Shown one piece after another: positions 52,406-61,950 of a DNA stretch of 62,410 nt. The notes beneath the pieces are model-generated. The model saw nothing but the letters and a program-made list of their open reading frames with translations. It did no database searches and was not told the origin of the DNA. The translations under genes and the position numbers were made by a program. Source of the stretch: Xanthomonas arboricola. Lineage in GTDB: Bacteria; Pseudomonadota; Gammaproteobacteria; Xanthomonadales; Xanthomonadaceae. The stretch lies in NCBI RefSeq assembly GCF_003353015.1, contig NZ_QREM01000009.1, positions 570,717 through 633,126 of the forward strand, read 5' to 3'. Every line of letters begins with the position of its first letter. The stretch's first letter is position 1.

Positions 52406-55400
52406 CTAGCCCACACAGATCCGGTCGCGCCCCGCGCTCTTGGCCTGGTACAGCGCCTGGTCGGCGCGCTGCATCAGCGATGAGCCGGTGTCTTCATCGC
52501 GCAACTGGGCCACGCCGGCACTGAAGGTCACCTGCAGGCCGTCCACACCGCCCCAGTCGTGGCGCGCATGGAACAGCGCGCGGATGCGCTGGCACAGCGC
52601 CTGCGCATCCGCCAGCGTCGTATCGGCCAGCAGCAGGGCGAACTCTTCGCCGCCCAGGCGTGCCGGCAGGTCCGATGCGCGCGCGGCGGCGGTCAGCAGC
52701 ACGCCCACTTCGTGCAGCACCGCATCGCCACTGGCGTGCGAATAGTGGTCGTTGATGCGCTTGAAGTGATCGATATCCAGGATCGCCAGCACCAACGGGC
52801 GGGCGCTGCAGCGGGCGCGGCCGATGTCGCGCGCCAGCGCCTCGTCGAAGTGCCGGCGGTTGGGCAGCCCGGTCAGGGCGTCCTCGTGCGCCTGGCGCTC
52901 GAACACGTCCGACTTGATGCGCAGCCGGGTCAGCAGTTCGCTCTTTTCCTGGTTGGCCTGCAGCAATCGCTGTGCCTGCAGCTGCAGGTCTTCGGTGCGT
53001 TTGCGCACCAGTTCGGCCAGGCGCGCGTTGTGGGTCTTGTAGCGGCGCAACAGGAAGCGGTACACCAGCGCCAGCAGGAAAATCGCACCCAGCACCGCGG
53101 CCAGGCGCACGTCCCGGCGCTGCCACCACAGCGGCAGCACCTCGAACGCCCACATCGCCTCGTGCCGACTCCAGTCGCCCCCGGGGTGACGCGCCGCCAC
53201 GTGCAGACGGTAGCGCCCCGGCGGCAGGCCGATGAACTCCACGCTGCGTTGCCGGCCACGCTCGGTCCAGTCGTTGTCAAGGCCCTCCAGCCGCGTGCGG
53301 TACTCGATGCGCTCGGGCAGCAGGAAGCTCATGCCGACGTAGGACACGTTCAGGCGATGCCCGCCCGGCAGCCGCGCCTGCTGCCGCCATGCCAGCGGAC
53401 GCGCGTCCTGCTGCACGCTCTCGATCACTGCAGGCGGTGCGCGCCGCTCGCGAAAGCGCTGCAGGCGTGCCGGGTCGACCGTGCTCACGCCGCCGGCGGT
53501 GACCACCCAGATCGAGCCATCGGCACGCGCGATCATGCTCGGCCCGGAGCTGCCGTTGGCCTGCGCGTTGCCCATGCCATCGATCTCGCCATAGCGCTCG
53601 ATGGCCAGCCGGCCGCGTCCATCGGCCACCGCGTCCAGCAGCGCGAGTTGCGTGCGCAGCACGCCGCGATTGCTGCTGATCCAGGCATTGCCGAACCGGT
53701 CGTTGATCAGCTGGAACACCGTATCGACCGGCATGCCCTGCTCCAGGCCCACGCGCGCGAGGCGGCCGTTGCGCACGCGATACAGGCCGCGATCGGTCGA
53801 GATCCAGACAGCCTCGCCGATGCGCTGAAAACCGAACACGCTGCGCGCGCCGCCCCGGGCTTCCAGATTCAACTGCTGCAGCGTTCCGTCGCGCAGCACC
53901 GCCGCACCGTCGACCGAGCCCATCCACAGCGCGCCATCGATGCTGGCCAGTGCGGTCACCACGCCAGTGGGCAGGCCTTGCACGGCCAGGGGCTGGCGCC
54001 TGCCGTTCACCAGCTTCACCACCCCGCGCTGCGTGGCCAGCCACACCACGCCGGGGTCGTCGATCACGATGGCGCGGATATGCCCGCTGGGAATGCCCTC
54101 GGCCTCGCCGTAATGCCGCAGCAGGCGTCCGTCGCGCAGCACGAAGACGCCATCGGCATAGGTGCCCACCCACAGGTCGCCGCGCCGGTCCAGCGCCAGG
54201 CTCAGTACCGAGAGCTTGCGCCCGGATGGCGTGGCCACCGCCACCGGCACGATGCGTCCGTCCGGCAGCATGCGGTCCAGGCCGGCGGTGCCGGCGATCC
54301 ACAGGCTGCCGTCGCGGTCTTCCAGCACGGCACGGGCGTAATCGCCGCTCAGGCCATCGCGCTGGCTGTAGCTGCTGAACAAGGTTTCGCGCAGGCGAAA
54401 CAGCCCGCCGTTGGCGCCGACCCAGATGCTGCCTTCGGCATCCTCGCGCAGGCTGACGATGCGCCCGGTCGGCAGGCTGCGACCGGCCGGCAACTGCTCC
54501 ACCCCACGCCTGCCGATGCGCAGCAAGCCCTGATTCTCGCTGCCCAGCCACAGGTCGCCATGGCGATCCTGCAACATCGCGGTGAAATGGCCCTGCCCGG
54601 GCACACGATGCGCCAGCTCGGCGGTCTCGCCCCGCAGGCGATACAGCTGCTCTCCAGCGACGACCCACAGCGTGCCATCCGGCGCGCGGTATGGCCACGC
54701 CAGCCCCGGCGGCAGGCCGAATGCGGCCGGGGCACGATGCATGCGCCCGTCCGGTTCGCGGTAGATCAGGCCGTCCAGCGTGCCGATCAGCAGCCGGCCC
54801 TGGCCATCGAACGCCATGCGCGGAAAGCTGCTCTGCAGCGGCACCCCATCGCGCGGCGGGAAATACTCGAAGCGCCCATCCGGCCACAGGCAGCCCAGCC
54901 CGTGCCCCTCGAACAGCAGCCACATGCGACCGCGTGCATCCATCGTCATTGCATGGATCAGCGCCTGCGGCCACTGCCCTTGCCGCTGCCAGTGACGCCA
55001 CTGCCCGTCGCTGCCATGACGCACCAGATTGCCGCGCGCGTCGCTGAGCCACAGCGCACCATCGCGATCGACGTACAAGGCACCGACGCCGTTGTCGGGC
55101 AGGCCCGGACGCGTGCTGCGGTCGATGATGCTGAATTCCAGGCCGTTGTAACGCACCAGCCCTTCCCAGGTGGCGAACCACAGGTAGCCGTCGCGGGTCT
55201 GGGCGATATCGCGCAGCGAGTTGTGCGGCAGGCCGTTACGCGAGCTCCAGCTGTCGATTGCGTAGTCGCGCAGTGGCGCCGTGCCGAACGGTGCGGCCAT
55301 CGCTGCGAGGGAGCACATCGCCAGCAGCAGGCAGACACCGGCAGCGAGCCAATGCCGCCGTCGGCCATCCCCCCGTGCCGACGCCTGGGCGTCGCAATCG

Positions 55401-55438
55401 TTCTCGCCCGTCGACCAGGCCCCCGCCCCATCTTTCAT
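52406..55438 (-). CDS. Periplasmic beta-propeller sensor diguanylate cyclase
   Basis: A 1010-residue membrane signalling protein. The order is: a signal anchor (HWLAAGVCLLLAMCSLAAMA), a long array of two-component regulator propeller repeats (W-F/V-x-T/G patterns, about 60-700), and a Y_Y_Y domain (VSYVGMSFLLPERIEYRTRLEGLD). Then come one transmembrane helix (LAAVLGAIFLLALVYRFLL), a coiled coil and a GGDEF domain. The active site is GGEEF, and an RxxD inhibitory site (RASD) lies exactly five residues before it, so it should make cyclic di-GMP under product inhibition. Xanthomonas uses c-di-GMP in virulence and biofilm control. The ATG at 55438 is a choice; the frame is open 32 codons more. 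Confidence 0.9.
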   Translation of the reverse strand: MKDGAGAWSTGENDCDAQASARGDGRRRHWLAAGVCLLLAMCSLAAMAAPFGTAPLRDYAIDSWSSRNGLPHNSLRDIAQTRDGYLWFATWEGLVRYNGLEFSIIDRSTRPGLPDNGVGALYVDRDGALWLSDARGNLVRHGSDGQWRHWQRQGQWPQALIHAMTMDARGRMWLLFEGHGLGCLWPDGRFEYFPPRDGVPLQSSFPRMAFDGQGRLLIGTLDGLIYREPDGRMHRAPAAFGLPPGLAWPYRAPDGTLWVVAGEQLYRLRGETAELAHRVPGQGHFTAMLQDRHGDLWLGSENQGLLRIGRRGVEQLPAGRSLPTGRIVSLREDAEGSIWVGANGGLFRLRETLFSSYSQRDGLSGDYARAVLEDRDGSLWIAGTAGLDRMLPDGRIVPVAVATPSGRKLSVLSLALDRRGDLWVGTYADGVFVLRDGRLLRHYGEAEGIPSGHIRAIVIDDPGVVWLATQRGVVKLVNGRRQPLAVQGLPTGVVTALASIDGALWMGSVDGAAVLRDGTLQQLNLEARGGARSVFGFQRIGEAVWISTDRGLYRVRNGRLARVGLEQGMPVDTVFQLINDRFGNAWISSNRGVLRTQLALLDAVADGRGRLAIERYGEIDGMGNAQANGSSGPSMIARADGSIWVVTAGGVSTVDPARLQRFRERRAPPAVIESVQQDARPLAWRQQARLPGGHRLNVSYVGMSFLLPERIEYRTRLEGLDNDWTERGRQRSVEFIGLPPGRYRLHVAARHPGGDWSRHEAMWAFEVLPLWWQRRDVRLAAVLGAIFLLALVYRFLLRRYKTHNARLAELVRKRTEDLQLQAQRLLQANQEKSELLTRLRIKSDVFERQAHEDALTGLPNRRHFDEALARDIGRARCSARPLVLAILDIDHFKRINDHYSHASGDAVLHEVGVLLTAAARASDLPARLGGEEFALLLADTTLADAQALCQRIRALFHARHDWGGVDGLQVTFSAGVAQLRDEDTGSSLMQRADQALYQAKSAGRDRICVG

Positions 55439-55831
55439 CTGACACAACACGCCGTTTTCGCTGGCGATATGGTAGGCAAAAACGCGCACGCGCGCCGATG
55501 GATCGCTGCAGGCCCCGGCCAAAGCCATGTGCAATGCGCTGGCGACGCGCCCGACGCTGCGACCGCAGGCGCACCGGTGCCATGGTTTGCGCAGATCGGG
55601 AGCTGCGTGAGCGCGGACCGACGCGCGCCAGATGCACGATCCTGCCGTGGCGCTGCATCCGCGCCGCTGGTCAGCGGCGCGCCAGTGGCCCCGGAAAAGG
55701 CCGGCACGACGTCAGGAGCAGCCCGCTGGCGGCAGCGGACGGCGCGGGGCAACCGCCGCGCAGCAGCGGCGCACGCCGATGTCGGGCACCGGCCGCCCGC
55801 CCGGCGGCGGGCGCAAGTCCTGACAGGCGCT
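55439..55831. other. Noncoding spacer with a terminator-like hairpin
   Basis: A 393-bp spacer between the GGDEF gene start and the rlmB stop. No gene is visible; open frames here are Arg-rich shadows. A GC hairpin (GCCCGCC with GGCGGGC, 55795-55812) sits 20 nt past the rlmB stop and may end that transcript, though no T-run follows. Confidence 0.55.
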
Positions 55832-56581
55832 CTAGGCGCCCAGGCGCTGGCGCACGGCTTCGAACAAGGTCACGCCGGCCGCCACCGACACATTGAGGCT
55901 TTCGATATCGCCCGGCATCGGAATCTTGACCAGGCCATCGCAATGCTCGCGGGTGAGACGCCGCAGGCCATCGGCCTCGCCACCGAGCACCAGCCCGACA
56001 TTGCCGCGCAGGTCCACGCTGTACAGCGAGGCCTCGGCTTCGCCGGCCAGGCCATACAGCCAGACGCCCTGCTTCTGCAGGTCGCGCAGGCAACGCGCCA
56101 GATTGGTCACCGCCACCACCGGAATGCGGTCGGCTGCACCGGCGGAGGTCTTGCGCACGGTCGCGTTGACCGTGGCCGACTTGTCCTTGGGAATGACCAC
56201 CGCCGTGACGCCGGCGGCCGCAGCGCTGCGCAGGCACGCACCCAGATTGTGCGGGTCCTGCACGCCGTCGAGGATCAGCAGCAGCGCGCGTCCCTCGGCC
56301 GCGGTCACCAGCGCTTCGAGCTCGTTCTCGGCCCACAGGCGCGCTGCGGCATAGCGGGCGACCACGCCCTGGTGGCGCACCTGGCCGCCGACGCCATCGA
56401 GTGCCTGGGTGTTGACCCGGCGCACGTCGATCCCCTTGCGGCGGGCCTGCTCCTCGATCTCGATCAGGCGCGGATTCTTGCTGCCGGCCTCGATCAATAC
56501 CTCGCGCACGTTGTCGGCGTCGTTCTCGACGGACGAGGCGACGGCGTTGACGCCGACGATCCACTGATTCTGCTTGCTCAT
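55832..56581 (-). CDS. rlmB: 23S rRNA Gm2251 2'-O-methyltransferase RlmB
   Basis: SpoU-class (trefoil knot) RNA methyltransferase that methylates the ribose of G2251 in 23S rRNA. The protein has 249 residues. The three knot motifs are present: VQDPHNLGACLRSAAAAG, LVLGGEADGLRRL and IPMPGDIESLNVSVAAGVTLFE. An N-terminal substrate-binding domain (VGVNAVASSVENDADNVREV) precedes them. The ATG at 56581 fits the family's length. In E. coli the gene lies right after rnr; here a GFA-family gene is between them. Confidence 0.95.
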   Translation of the reverse strand: MSKQNQWIVGVNAVASSVENDADNVREVLIEAGSKNPRLIEIEEQARRKGIDVRRVNTQALDGVGGQVRHQGVVARYAAARLWAENELEALVTAAEGRALLLILDGVQDPHNLGACLRSAAAAGVTAVVIPKDKSATVNATVRKTSAGAADRIPVVAVTNLARCLRDLQKQGVWLYGLAGEAEASLYSVDLRGNVGLVLGGEADGLRRLTREHCDGLVKIPMPGDIESLNVSVAAGVTLFEAVRQRLGA

Positions 56582-56754
56582 TGCGCGGGAATACGAAGCG
56601 ATAAAGGGAGAATGGTAGGGCCTGCGGCCTGCCACGTCACGGCCGGACCCTCGCTACGAGCACCACGCGCCAACCGCGGCGCAACGGAAGTGGCCGTCGC
56701 CGCGACGCGCAGTTCAACGCGCCAGCTCGACAAACGCCGTTGCGGCTGCCAGGG

Positions 56755-57228
56755 TCACGCAGGCCAGCGGTCGGTATCGTGATCCGGATGCTGGCGCGCT
56801 ACCAGGGCAGCCAGAGATGCCGGCGCCTGCGGGTCGTCCTCGGTGCGATGGGCCGGCAACGCGCCCAATGTATCGACAAACGGCAGCTTGCCCTCGATCC
56901 CGTACTGGATCACCGGCGGCAGCAACGCGGGCGTGTCGAAGCTGCCGGCGGCAATGGCCAGGCCATCGGGCGCCTCGTAGGTCAGCGGCGTTCCGCAGTC
57001 GGCACAGAATCCACGCTGCACCAGCGAGGAAGACGCAAAGCGCCTGGGCTCGCCGCGTGTCCAGACGAACTCGGCACCGCGCACCGACACCAGCGGTGCG
57101 TAATACGCGCCGAAGGCCTTCTGGCACATGCGGCAATGGCAGATCGAGGCGTCCGACAACCGGCCGCGCACGTGGAAACGCACCGCGCCACATTGGCAAC
57201 CACCGCTGTACCCGATTGCTGTGTCCAT
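56755..57228 (-). CDS. GFA/CENP-V-fold zinc protein
   Basis: A 157-residue member of the glutathione-dependent formaldehyde-activating (GFA) family. The zinc cysteines are in GGCQCGAVRF, CHCRMCQKAFGAY and FCADCGTPLTY. Most members carry a broad GFA label and have no proven role in formaldehyde; a function is therefore not assigned. The ATG at 57228 gives the usual short N-terminus; a longer frame upstream has only Arg/Ser-rich sequence. It sits between rnr and rlmB on the same strand with gaps of 139 and 173 bp. Confidence 0.88.
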   Translation of the reverse strand: MDTAIGYSGGCQCGAVRFHVRGRLSDASICHCRMCQKAFGAYYAPLVSVRGAEFVWTRGEPRRFASSSLVQRGFCADCGTPLTYEAPDGLAIAAGSFDTPALLPPVIQYGIEGKLPFVDTLGALPAHRTEDDPQAPASLAALVARQHPDHDTDRWPA

Positions 57229-57367
57229 GGTTGCCTCTGCGCCGTTGAAGACCGGTGGCCCAGCGAGCCTTGCGCGCGTGTTGCACGCAACGCCCTGCCC
57301 GCAGGGCCAGCGTTCCCACGCATCGCGAGCGGCCGCCAGGCGACGGCTCGCGATGATGCCACCGTTG

Positions 57368-59914
57368 CTAGTACTGCTTCTTCCTGCGCTTGGCCGGCTG
57401 AGCGCGCGGCGGCGGCGGTGGTTCGGGCGAATCGCCACGATCCTCGGCCAGGCGGAAGTCGATCTTGCGCTCTTCCATGCTGGCCTTGAGCACCAGCACC
57501 CGCACCGGGTCGCCCAGGCGGAAGGCGCGGCCACGGCGCTCGCCGCTGAGCGTCTTGCGGATCGGATCGAACTGGTAATAGTCCTGCGGCAACTGGGTGA
57601 CATGCACCAGGCCATTGACCTTGGATTCGTTCAATTCCACGAACAGGCCGAACCCGGTGACGCCACTGATGACGCCGTCGAACTGGCCGCCGACATGTTT
57701 TTCCATCCATGCGGCGCGATACCGCTCGTCGACTTCGCGCTCGGCTTCGTCGGCACGCCGGCCACGCTCGGAGCATTGCAGCGCCAACGCCGCCATCTGA
57801 CGCGGGGTGTAGATGTATTTTTCCGGGCTGGCGCCGGTCAGTGCGTGCTTGATCGCGCGGTGCACCAGCAGGTCCGGATACCGGCGGATCGGCGAGGTGA
57901 AGTGCGCATACGCCTCCAGCGCCAGACCGAAGTGACCGTTGTTGTCGGGCGAATACACCGCCAGGCTCTGGCTACGCAGCAGCACCGATTCCAGCAGCGC
58001 CGCATCCGGGCGCGCGCGCACCTTCTTCAGCAACTTGGTGTAGTCGCCGGGACGCACCTTGCTCCATGCCGGCAGGCTGAGCTGGAACTCCTTGAGGAAC
58101 TCCAGCAGGTCTTCGTACTTGCTCTCCGGCGGCCGCTCGTGCACGCGGTACGGCGCCGGCACATGCACGCCCAGCAGATAGCGCGCGGCTTCCACGTTGG
58201 CGGCGATCATGCACTCTTCGATCAGCTTGTGTGCGTCGTTGCGCACCAGCATGCCGGCCTGGGTGACCTCGCCGGTATTGTCGAGCACGAAGCGCACTTC
58301 GGAGGTTTCGAATTCGATTGCACCGCGGTGCGTGCGTGCCTTCGACAGCACGTTGTACAGCTGATGCAGGCGCTGCACCTGCGGCAACAACGGGCCGATG
58401 AAGGCCTTGGTGTCGGCATCGTCTTCGCCGACTGCCTTCCAGACCTGGTTATAGGTCAGGCGCGCATGCGAGTTCATCACCGCTTCGTAGAAACGCGAAC
58501 CGGTGACTTCGCCGTCGCGCCCGACCTGCATGTCGCAGACAAAGCACATGCGGTCGACCTTGGGCATCAGCGAGCAGATGCCGTTGGACAGTGTCTCCGG
58601 CAGCATCGGCACCACGAAACCCGGGAAGTACACCGAGGTGGCGCGCTTTTGCGCCTCGTCGTCCAGCGGCGTGCCGGGACGCACATAGTTGGACACATCG
58701 GCGATCGCCACCACCAGACGGAAGCCGTCGGCGTTGGGTTCGCAATACACCGCGTCGTCGAAATCCTTGGCGTCCTCGCCATCGATGGTGACCAGCGGCA
58801 TCTGCCGCAGGTCCACGCGCCCGCCGATCATCTGCGGCTCGACCACCAACGGCACCGCCGCGGCTTCGTCCAGCACTTCCTGCGGGAATTCGTGCGGCAG
58901 CTCATGGCCATGGATGGCCATCTCCACCACCAGCGACGGGGTGAGCTTGTCGCCGAGCACCGCGATGATCTTGCCGATCGCCGGGCGCCGGGCGTCCGGC
59001 GGCGCGATCAGTTCGCACACCACCAACTGCCCTTCGCGTGCCTCGCCGATACCGTCCGGTGCGATCTGCACGTTGCGTTGCACGCGCTTGTCGTCCGGGT
59101 CGACATAGGCCACGCCATGCTCGTAGAAAAAGCGCCCGAGCATGCGCGACATACGGCGTTCGAGCACGCGGGCGATCGCACCTTCGCGACGGCCGCGGCG
59201 GTCGATGCCGGTGACATTGGCCAGCGCACGATCGCCGTGCATGACCTTGCGCATTTCGTACGGCGGCAGGAACAGGTCGTCGCCACCTTCGTCCGGCTTG
59301 AGGAAGCCGAAGCCTTCCGGGTTGGCGATCACCACACCGGCGATCAGGCTGGTCTGCTGCACCGGCGCGTAGCCGCCGCGGCGGTTCTGCACCAGCTGCG
59401 CTTCGCGCACCATCGCCGCCAGGCGCTTGCCCAGCGCGTCGATGCGGTCGCTGAGGTTGAGTTGCTCGGCGATTTCCTCGGCGGTCTGCGGGCCGTCGCA
59501 GGCATCGAGCAGCTGCAGGATGGCCTCGCGGCTGGCGATCGGCTCGGCGTAGCGCAGTGCTTCGCGATCGGCATGCGGATCCTTGAACCCGGCCGCCGGT
59601 GCGGACGCTTCGGTCGGTGCCTGCTGGAAGCGTTCCGGCGGCGGCGCCGGCGGACCGCTCTTGCGTGGATGCGGCACGCGTGGTGCCGGCGGCGTGGGCA
59701 GCGCGGGCGCTACCGGCGGCTCGGGCGCGGCGTTGGCAGCCTTGTCGGCAGCGCGTTTGTTGGCGGACTTGGTCGACGCGCCAGCGGCGGCGCGGACCAG
59801 GAAGTCCGGCATCCAGCCCGGCAACTTCTGTTTTTCGGCGGTGGTGGACTCGCCCGGGCTGGTGGACTTGCGGCGACTGGGCCGATCGGAATCTGGGGGG
59901 GTTTTCTTTGTCAT
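57368..59914 (-). CDS. rnr: Ribonuclease R
   Basis: Processive 3'-to-5' exoribonuclease that degrades structured RNA and matures rRNA. The 848 residues begin with a Pro/Ala/Lys-rich extension (about 1-110). A winged-helix segment (AILQLLDACDGPQTAEEIAEQL), cold-shock domains, the RNB catalytic domain with the aspartate cluster IDGEDAKDFDDAV, and an S1 domain (GQFDGVISGVTGFGLFVEL) follow. A short basic tail ends in KRRKKQY. The N-terminal extension is longer than in E. coli. tRNA-Leu lies 121 bp upstream on the other strand. Confidence 0.96.
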   Translation of the reverse strand: MTKKTPPDSDRPSRRKSTSPGESTTAEKQKLPGWMPDFLVRAAAGASTKSANKRAADKAANAAPEPPVAPALPTPPAPRVPHPRKSGPPAPPPERFQQAPTEASAPAAGFKDPHADREALRYAEPIASREAILQLLDACDGPQTAEEIAEQLNLSDRIDALGKRLAAMVREAQLVQNRRGGYAPVQQTSLIAGVVIANPEGFGFLKPDEGGDDLFLPPYEMRKVMHGDRALANVTGIDRRGRREGAIARVLERRMSRMLGRFFYEHGVAYVDPDDKRVQRNVQIAPDGIGEAREGQLVVCELIAPPDARRPAIGKIIAVLGDKLTPSLVVEMAIHGHELPHEFPQEVLDEAAAVPLVVEPQMIGGRVDLRQMPLVTIDGEDAKDFDDAVYCEPNADGFRLVVAIADVSNYVRPGTPLDDEAQKRATSVYFPGFVVPMLPETLSNGICSLMPKVDRMCFVCDMQVGRDGEVTGSRFYEAVMNSHARLTYNQVWKAVGEDDADTKAFIGPLLPQVQRLHQLYNVLSKARTHRGAIEFETSEVRFVLDNTGEVTQAGMLVRNDAHKLIEECMIAANVEAARYLLGVHVPAPYRVHERPPESKYEDLLEFLKEFQLSLPAWSKVRPGDYTKLLKKVRARPDAALLESVLLRSQSLAVYSPDNNGHFGLALEAYAHFTSPIRRYPDLLVHRAIKHALTGASPEKYIYTPRQMAALALQCSERGRRADEAEREVDERYRAAWMEKHVGGQFDGVISGVTGFGLFVELNESKVNGLVHVTQLPQDYYQFDPIRKTLSGERRGRAFRLGDPVRVLVLKASMEERKIDFRLAEDRGDSPEPPPPPRAQPAKRRKKQY

Positions 59915-59993
59915 TGCTTACATGGTACCCCTTGCGGCCGCACCATGGGCAGCACGCCTTGCCCGGCCGGTCGCAGTTACTGCGCGCCAGGCA

Positions 59994-60023
59994 TTGACAA
60001 GCCCGCCGGGAGTCTGCAAAATT
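59994..60023 (+). promoter_or_regulatory. Promoter of the tRNA-Leu gene
   Basis: A perfect -35 hexamer TTGACA (59994-59999), then an 18-bp spacer, then AAAATT (60018-60023) as -10, 13 bp before the tRNA. The position is right for a tRNA promoter with a short leader. The rnr gene starts in the opposite direction further left. Confidence 0.7.
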
Positions 60024-60035
60024 CGCGGCTCACCT

Positions 60036-60122
60036 GCCCAGGTGGCGGAATTGGTAGACGCACTAGCTTCAGGTGCTAGCGGGGGCAACTTCGTGGAGGT
60101 TCGAGTCCTCTTCTGGGCACCA
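60036..60122 (+). tRNA. tRNA-Leu, anticodon CAG
   Basis: An 87-nt tRNA with an encoded CCA end. The acceptor arm GCCCAGG pairs with TCTGGGC (one G-T). The D-loop region is GGCGGAATTGGTAGACGCA, as in leucine tRNAs. The anticodon stem is CTAGC/GCTAG with loop TTCAGGT, so the anticodon is CAG at 60070-60072 and reads CTG, the commonest leucine codon here. The long variable arm and the T-arm with GGTTCGAGTCC are present. Confidence 0.96.
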
Positions 60123-60129
60123 GTTTAAA

Positions 60130-60155
60130 AAGACCTCCGAGCAATCGGGGGTCTT
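60130..60155 (+). terminator. Hairpin after the tRNA-Leu gene
   Basis: An 11-bp stem (AAGACCTCCGA with TCGGGGGTCTT, one wobble) and GCAA loop begins 8 bp after the CCA. It is followed by CTGGTTTC, a weak T-run. It is the likely end of the tRNA transcript. Confidence 0.7.
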
Positions 60156-60363
60156 CTGGTTTCTGGGGTCTGGAAAATTCCGCCGGGGCCGTGCGCCTGC
60201 GTTGCCGGCCGACGGGAGCATGCCGTTGATCGGCGGCTGGAGCGCGCTTTCGTCCACGCCGTCGCTTGTTCACCCATGCCGCCGCTTGGCAACGACGCGA
60301 CAGGCCTGACCTCCTGCGCGACGGCAGCGCCTTCGTCGACGCCACCGTCCCCAACGCAGGCGG

Positions 60364-61887
60364 TCAGGGCGCCGCCGTGATGCCCGCCTGGCGCAACGCC
60401 TTTGCCCAGATCGCATACCCGGCCTCGCTGGGATGGGTGCCGTCGGGCATCAGCGCCTCGGGCAAGGTCCCGTCCGGCTGCAGCAGCTGAGGGCCGATGT
60501 CGACCAGGCGCACCGACGGATCCTTGCCATAACGCGCGGCCAGCAGCCGGTTGGTCTCGGCAATGGGTGCGCGCTGCGCATCCCCGGCATGGCGGCCACG
60601 CGGCATGATCGCCATCAGGATCAGCTGGCTGCCGGGCAAACGACGACGCACTTCGCTCACCACCGCCTCCACGCCCTGTGCGGTCTCCGCCGGCGTGGCC
60701 GCGCGCGATTGCGCGGTGCCGGTGAGGTTGTTGGTGCCGATATGCAGCACCACCCAGCGCGGATCCAGGCCGTCGAGCTCGCCCTGGCGGATCCGCCACA
60801 GCACGTTCTGGGTGCGGTCCCAACCGAAGCCCAGATTCAGCACCGGGCGCCGGCCATACAACCAGCGCCAGGACTCGGGCCCGCTGACACGTGTGGCTTG
60901 TGGTGGGCCGGCCCAGAAATGCGTGATCGAATCGCCGATCATCACCACCTCGGGCGTGAGCGTGCGCGCTGCAGCCAGCGCCGCATGGTGACGTGCATAC
61001 CAGTCGTAGGAATCCTGCTCCAGCCGGTCGACCGGAATCAGCGAGGTCGCAAAGTCGCGGCCCAGCGCCGCAACCGGCTTGACCGGCGGCTCGCCGAGCA
61101 GGCGCGCCAGGGTCGGTTCGATCGCCTCGGCCAGCATGCGTTGACCTTGCGTGTCCGGATGCAGGGCGCCGGCCGGCGGACGGAAGCGGGTGTCGTAGAA
61201 CAGCTCGCTGCGCAGCTTGCCATCGCGCCGGAAGATCGACCCCACATCCAGATAGGTCACGCGCGGGTTGTCGCCGTAGCGCACCGCCAGGCCCTGGTTG
61301 ATCTGCGCATCGCGGCGCGACTTCTCGCTGGAGATGTCGCTGGGCAGCACGCCCACCAACAGGATCTGCGTGCGCGGCAGTTTCTGTTCGATCGCCGCGA
61401 CCACCGCATCGATACCAAGCTGGGCCTGCTCTGCGGTCTGGCCGAGATGGCCGGTGTTGTTGGTCCCGATCAATACCAGCGCGACCTTGGGCTGCAGACC
61501 GTCGACCTCGCCATTGGCCAGCCGCCACAGCACGTTCTCGGTGCCGTCGCCGCTGAAGCCCAGGTTGAGCGCGCCACGGCTGCCGTAGAAGGTCTGCCAG
61601 GTCGGCTGGAAATCTTCGTCAGGCGCCTCGGCCTTTTCGTAGTTCTGGGTGATCGAATCGCCGATCAACAGCAGCGGGGTGTCAGGGTGCTGGCGCACCT
61701 GCTCCAGCACCTGCGCATGTCGCTGCGCCCACCACGCCTCCTGCAGGCAGTCGGTAGGCACGATCGAAGGTGGCGGCGCCTGTGCGCCTGCCGCGGCGCA
61801 GACCAGCAACAGGCCACAGCACACCAGCACGGGCGCGATGGCAGACAGCGAAAGGCGGGGAAATACCGCGTGCAAAGACCGGAGCAT
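60364..61887 (-). CDS. Exported protein with two tandem SGNH (PAF-acetylhydrolase-like) domains
   Basis: A 507-residue exported hydrolase. A signal peptide (about 1-36, ending CAAAGAQA) precedes two homologous SGNH/GDSL domains. Domain 1 has the block-I serine in IGDSIT (76-78), GTNN, and histidine in LHPD. Domain 2 has IGDSIT (318-320), GTNN and DGTHPS. In both domains NVLWRL/NVLWRI-x-x-GE follows the first block and LIGTNN/HIGTNN the second, which matches the platelet-activating-factor acetylhydrolase Ib catalytic-subunit subgroup. Both catalytic sets look complete. The ATG at 61887 has a GGAG-like site and opens the signal. Likely substrates are acyl or acetyl esters in the periplasm or outside; none is assigned. 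Confidence 0.87.
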   Translation of the reverse strand: MLRSLHAVFPRLSLSAIAPVLVCCGLLLVCAAAGAQAPPPSIVPTDCLQEAWWAQRHAQVLEQVRQHPDTPLLLIGDSITQNYEKAEAPDEDFQPTWQTFYGSRGALNLGFSGDGTENVLWRLANGEVDGLQPKVALVLIGTNNTGHLGQTAEQAQLGIDAVVAAIEQKLPRTQILLVGVLPSDISSEKSRRDAQINQGLAVRYGDNPRVTYLDVGSIFRRDGKLRSELFYDTRFRPPAGALHPDTQGQRMLAEAIEPTLARLLGEPPVKPVAALGRDFATSLIPVDRLEQDSYDWYARHHAALAAARTLTPEVVMIGDSITHFWAGPPQATRVSGPESWRWLYGRRPVLNLGFGWDRTQNVLWRIRQGELDGLDPRWVVLHIGTNNLTGTAQSRAATPAETAQGVEAVVSEVRRRLPGSQLILMAIMPRGRHAGDAQRAPIAETNRLLAARYGKDPSVRLVDIGPQLLQPDGTLPEALMPDGTHPSEAGYAIWAKALRQAGITAAP

Positions 61888-61950
61888 GCGCGCACCAGGG
61901 ACTGGGGAAGCCGCGATTGTGATCCGCGCGCGCCGCGCACCACAAGTTCG

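Noticed and set aside
52559-56782. A 1407-codon open frame on the plus strand across the GGDEF and rlmB genes
   Set aside because: It crosses two good minus-strand genes, has no signal, domain or start site, and mirrors their codon bias.
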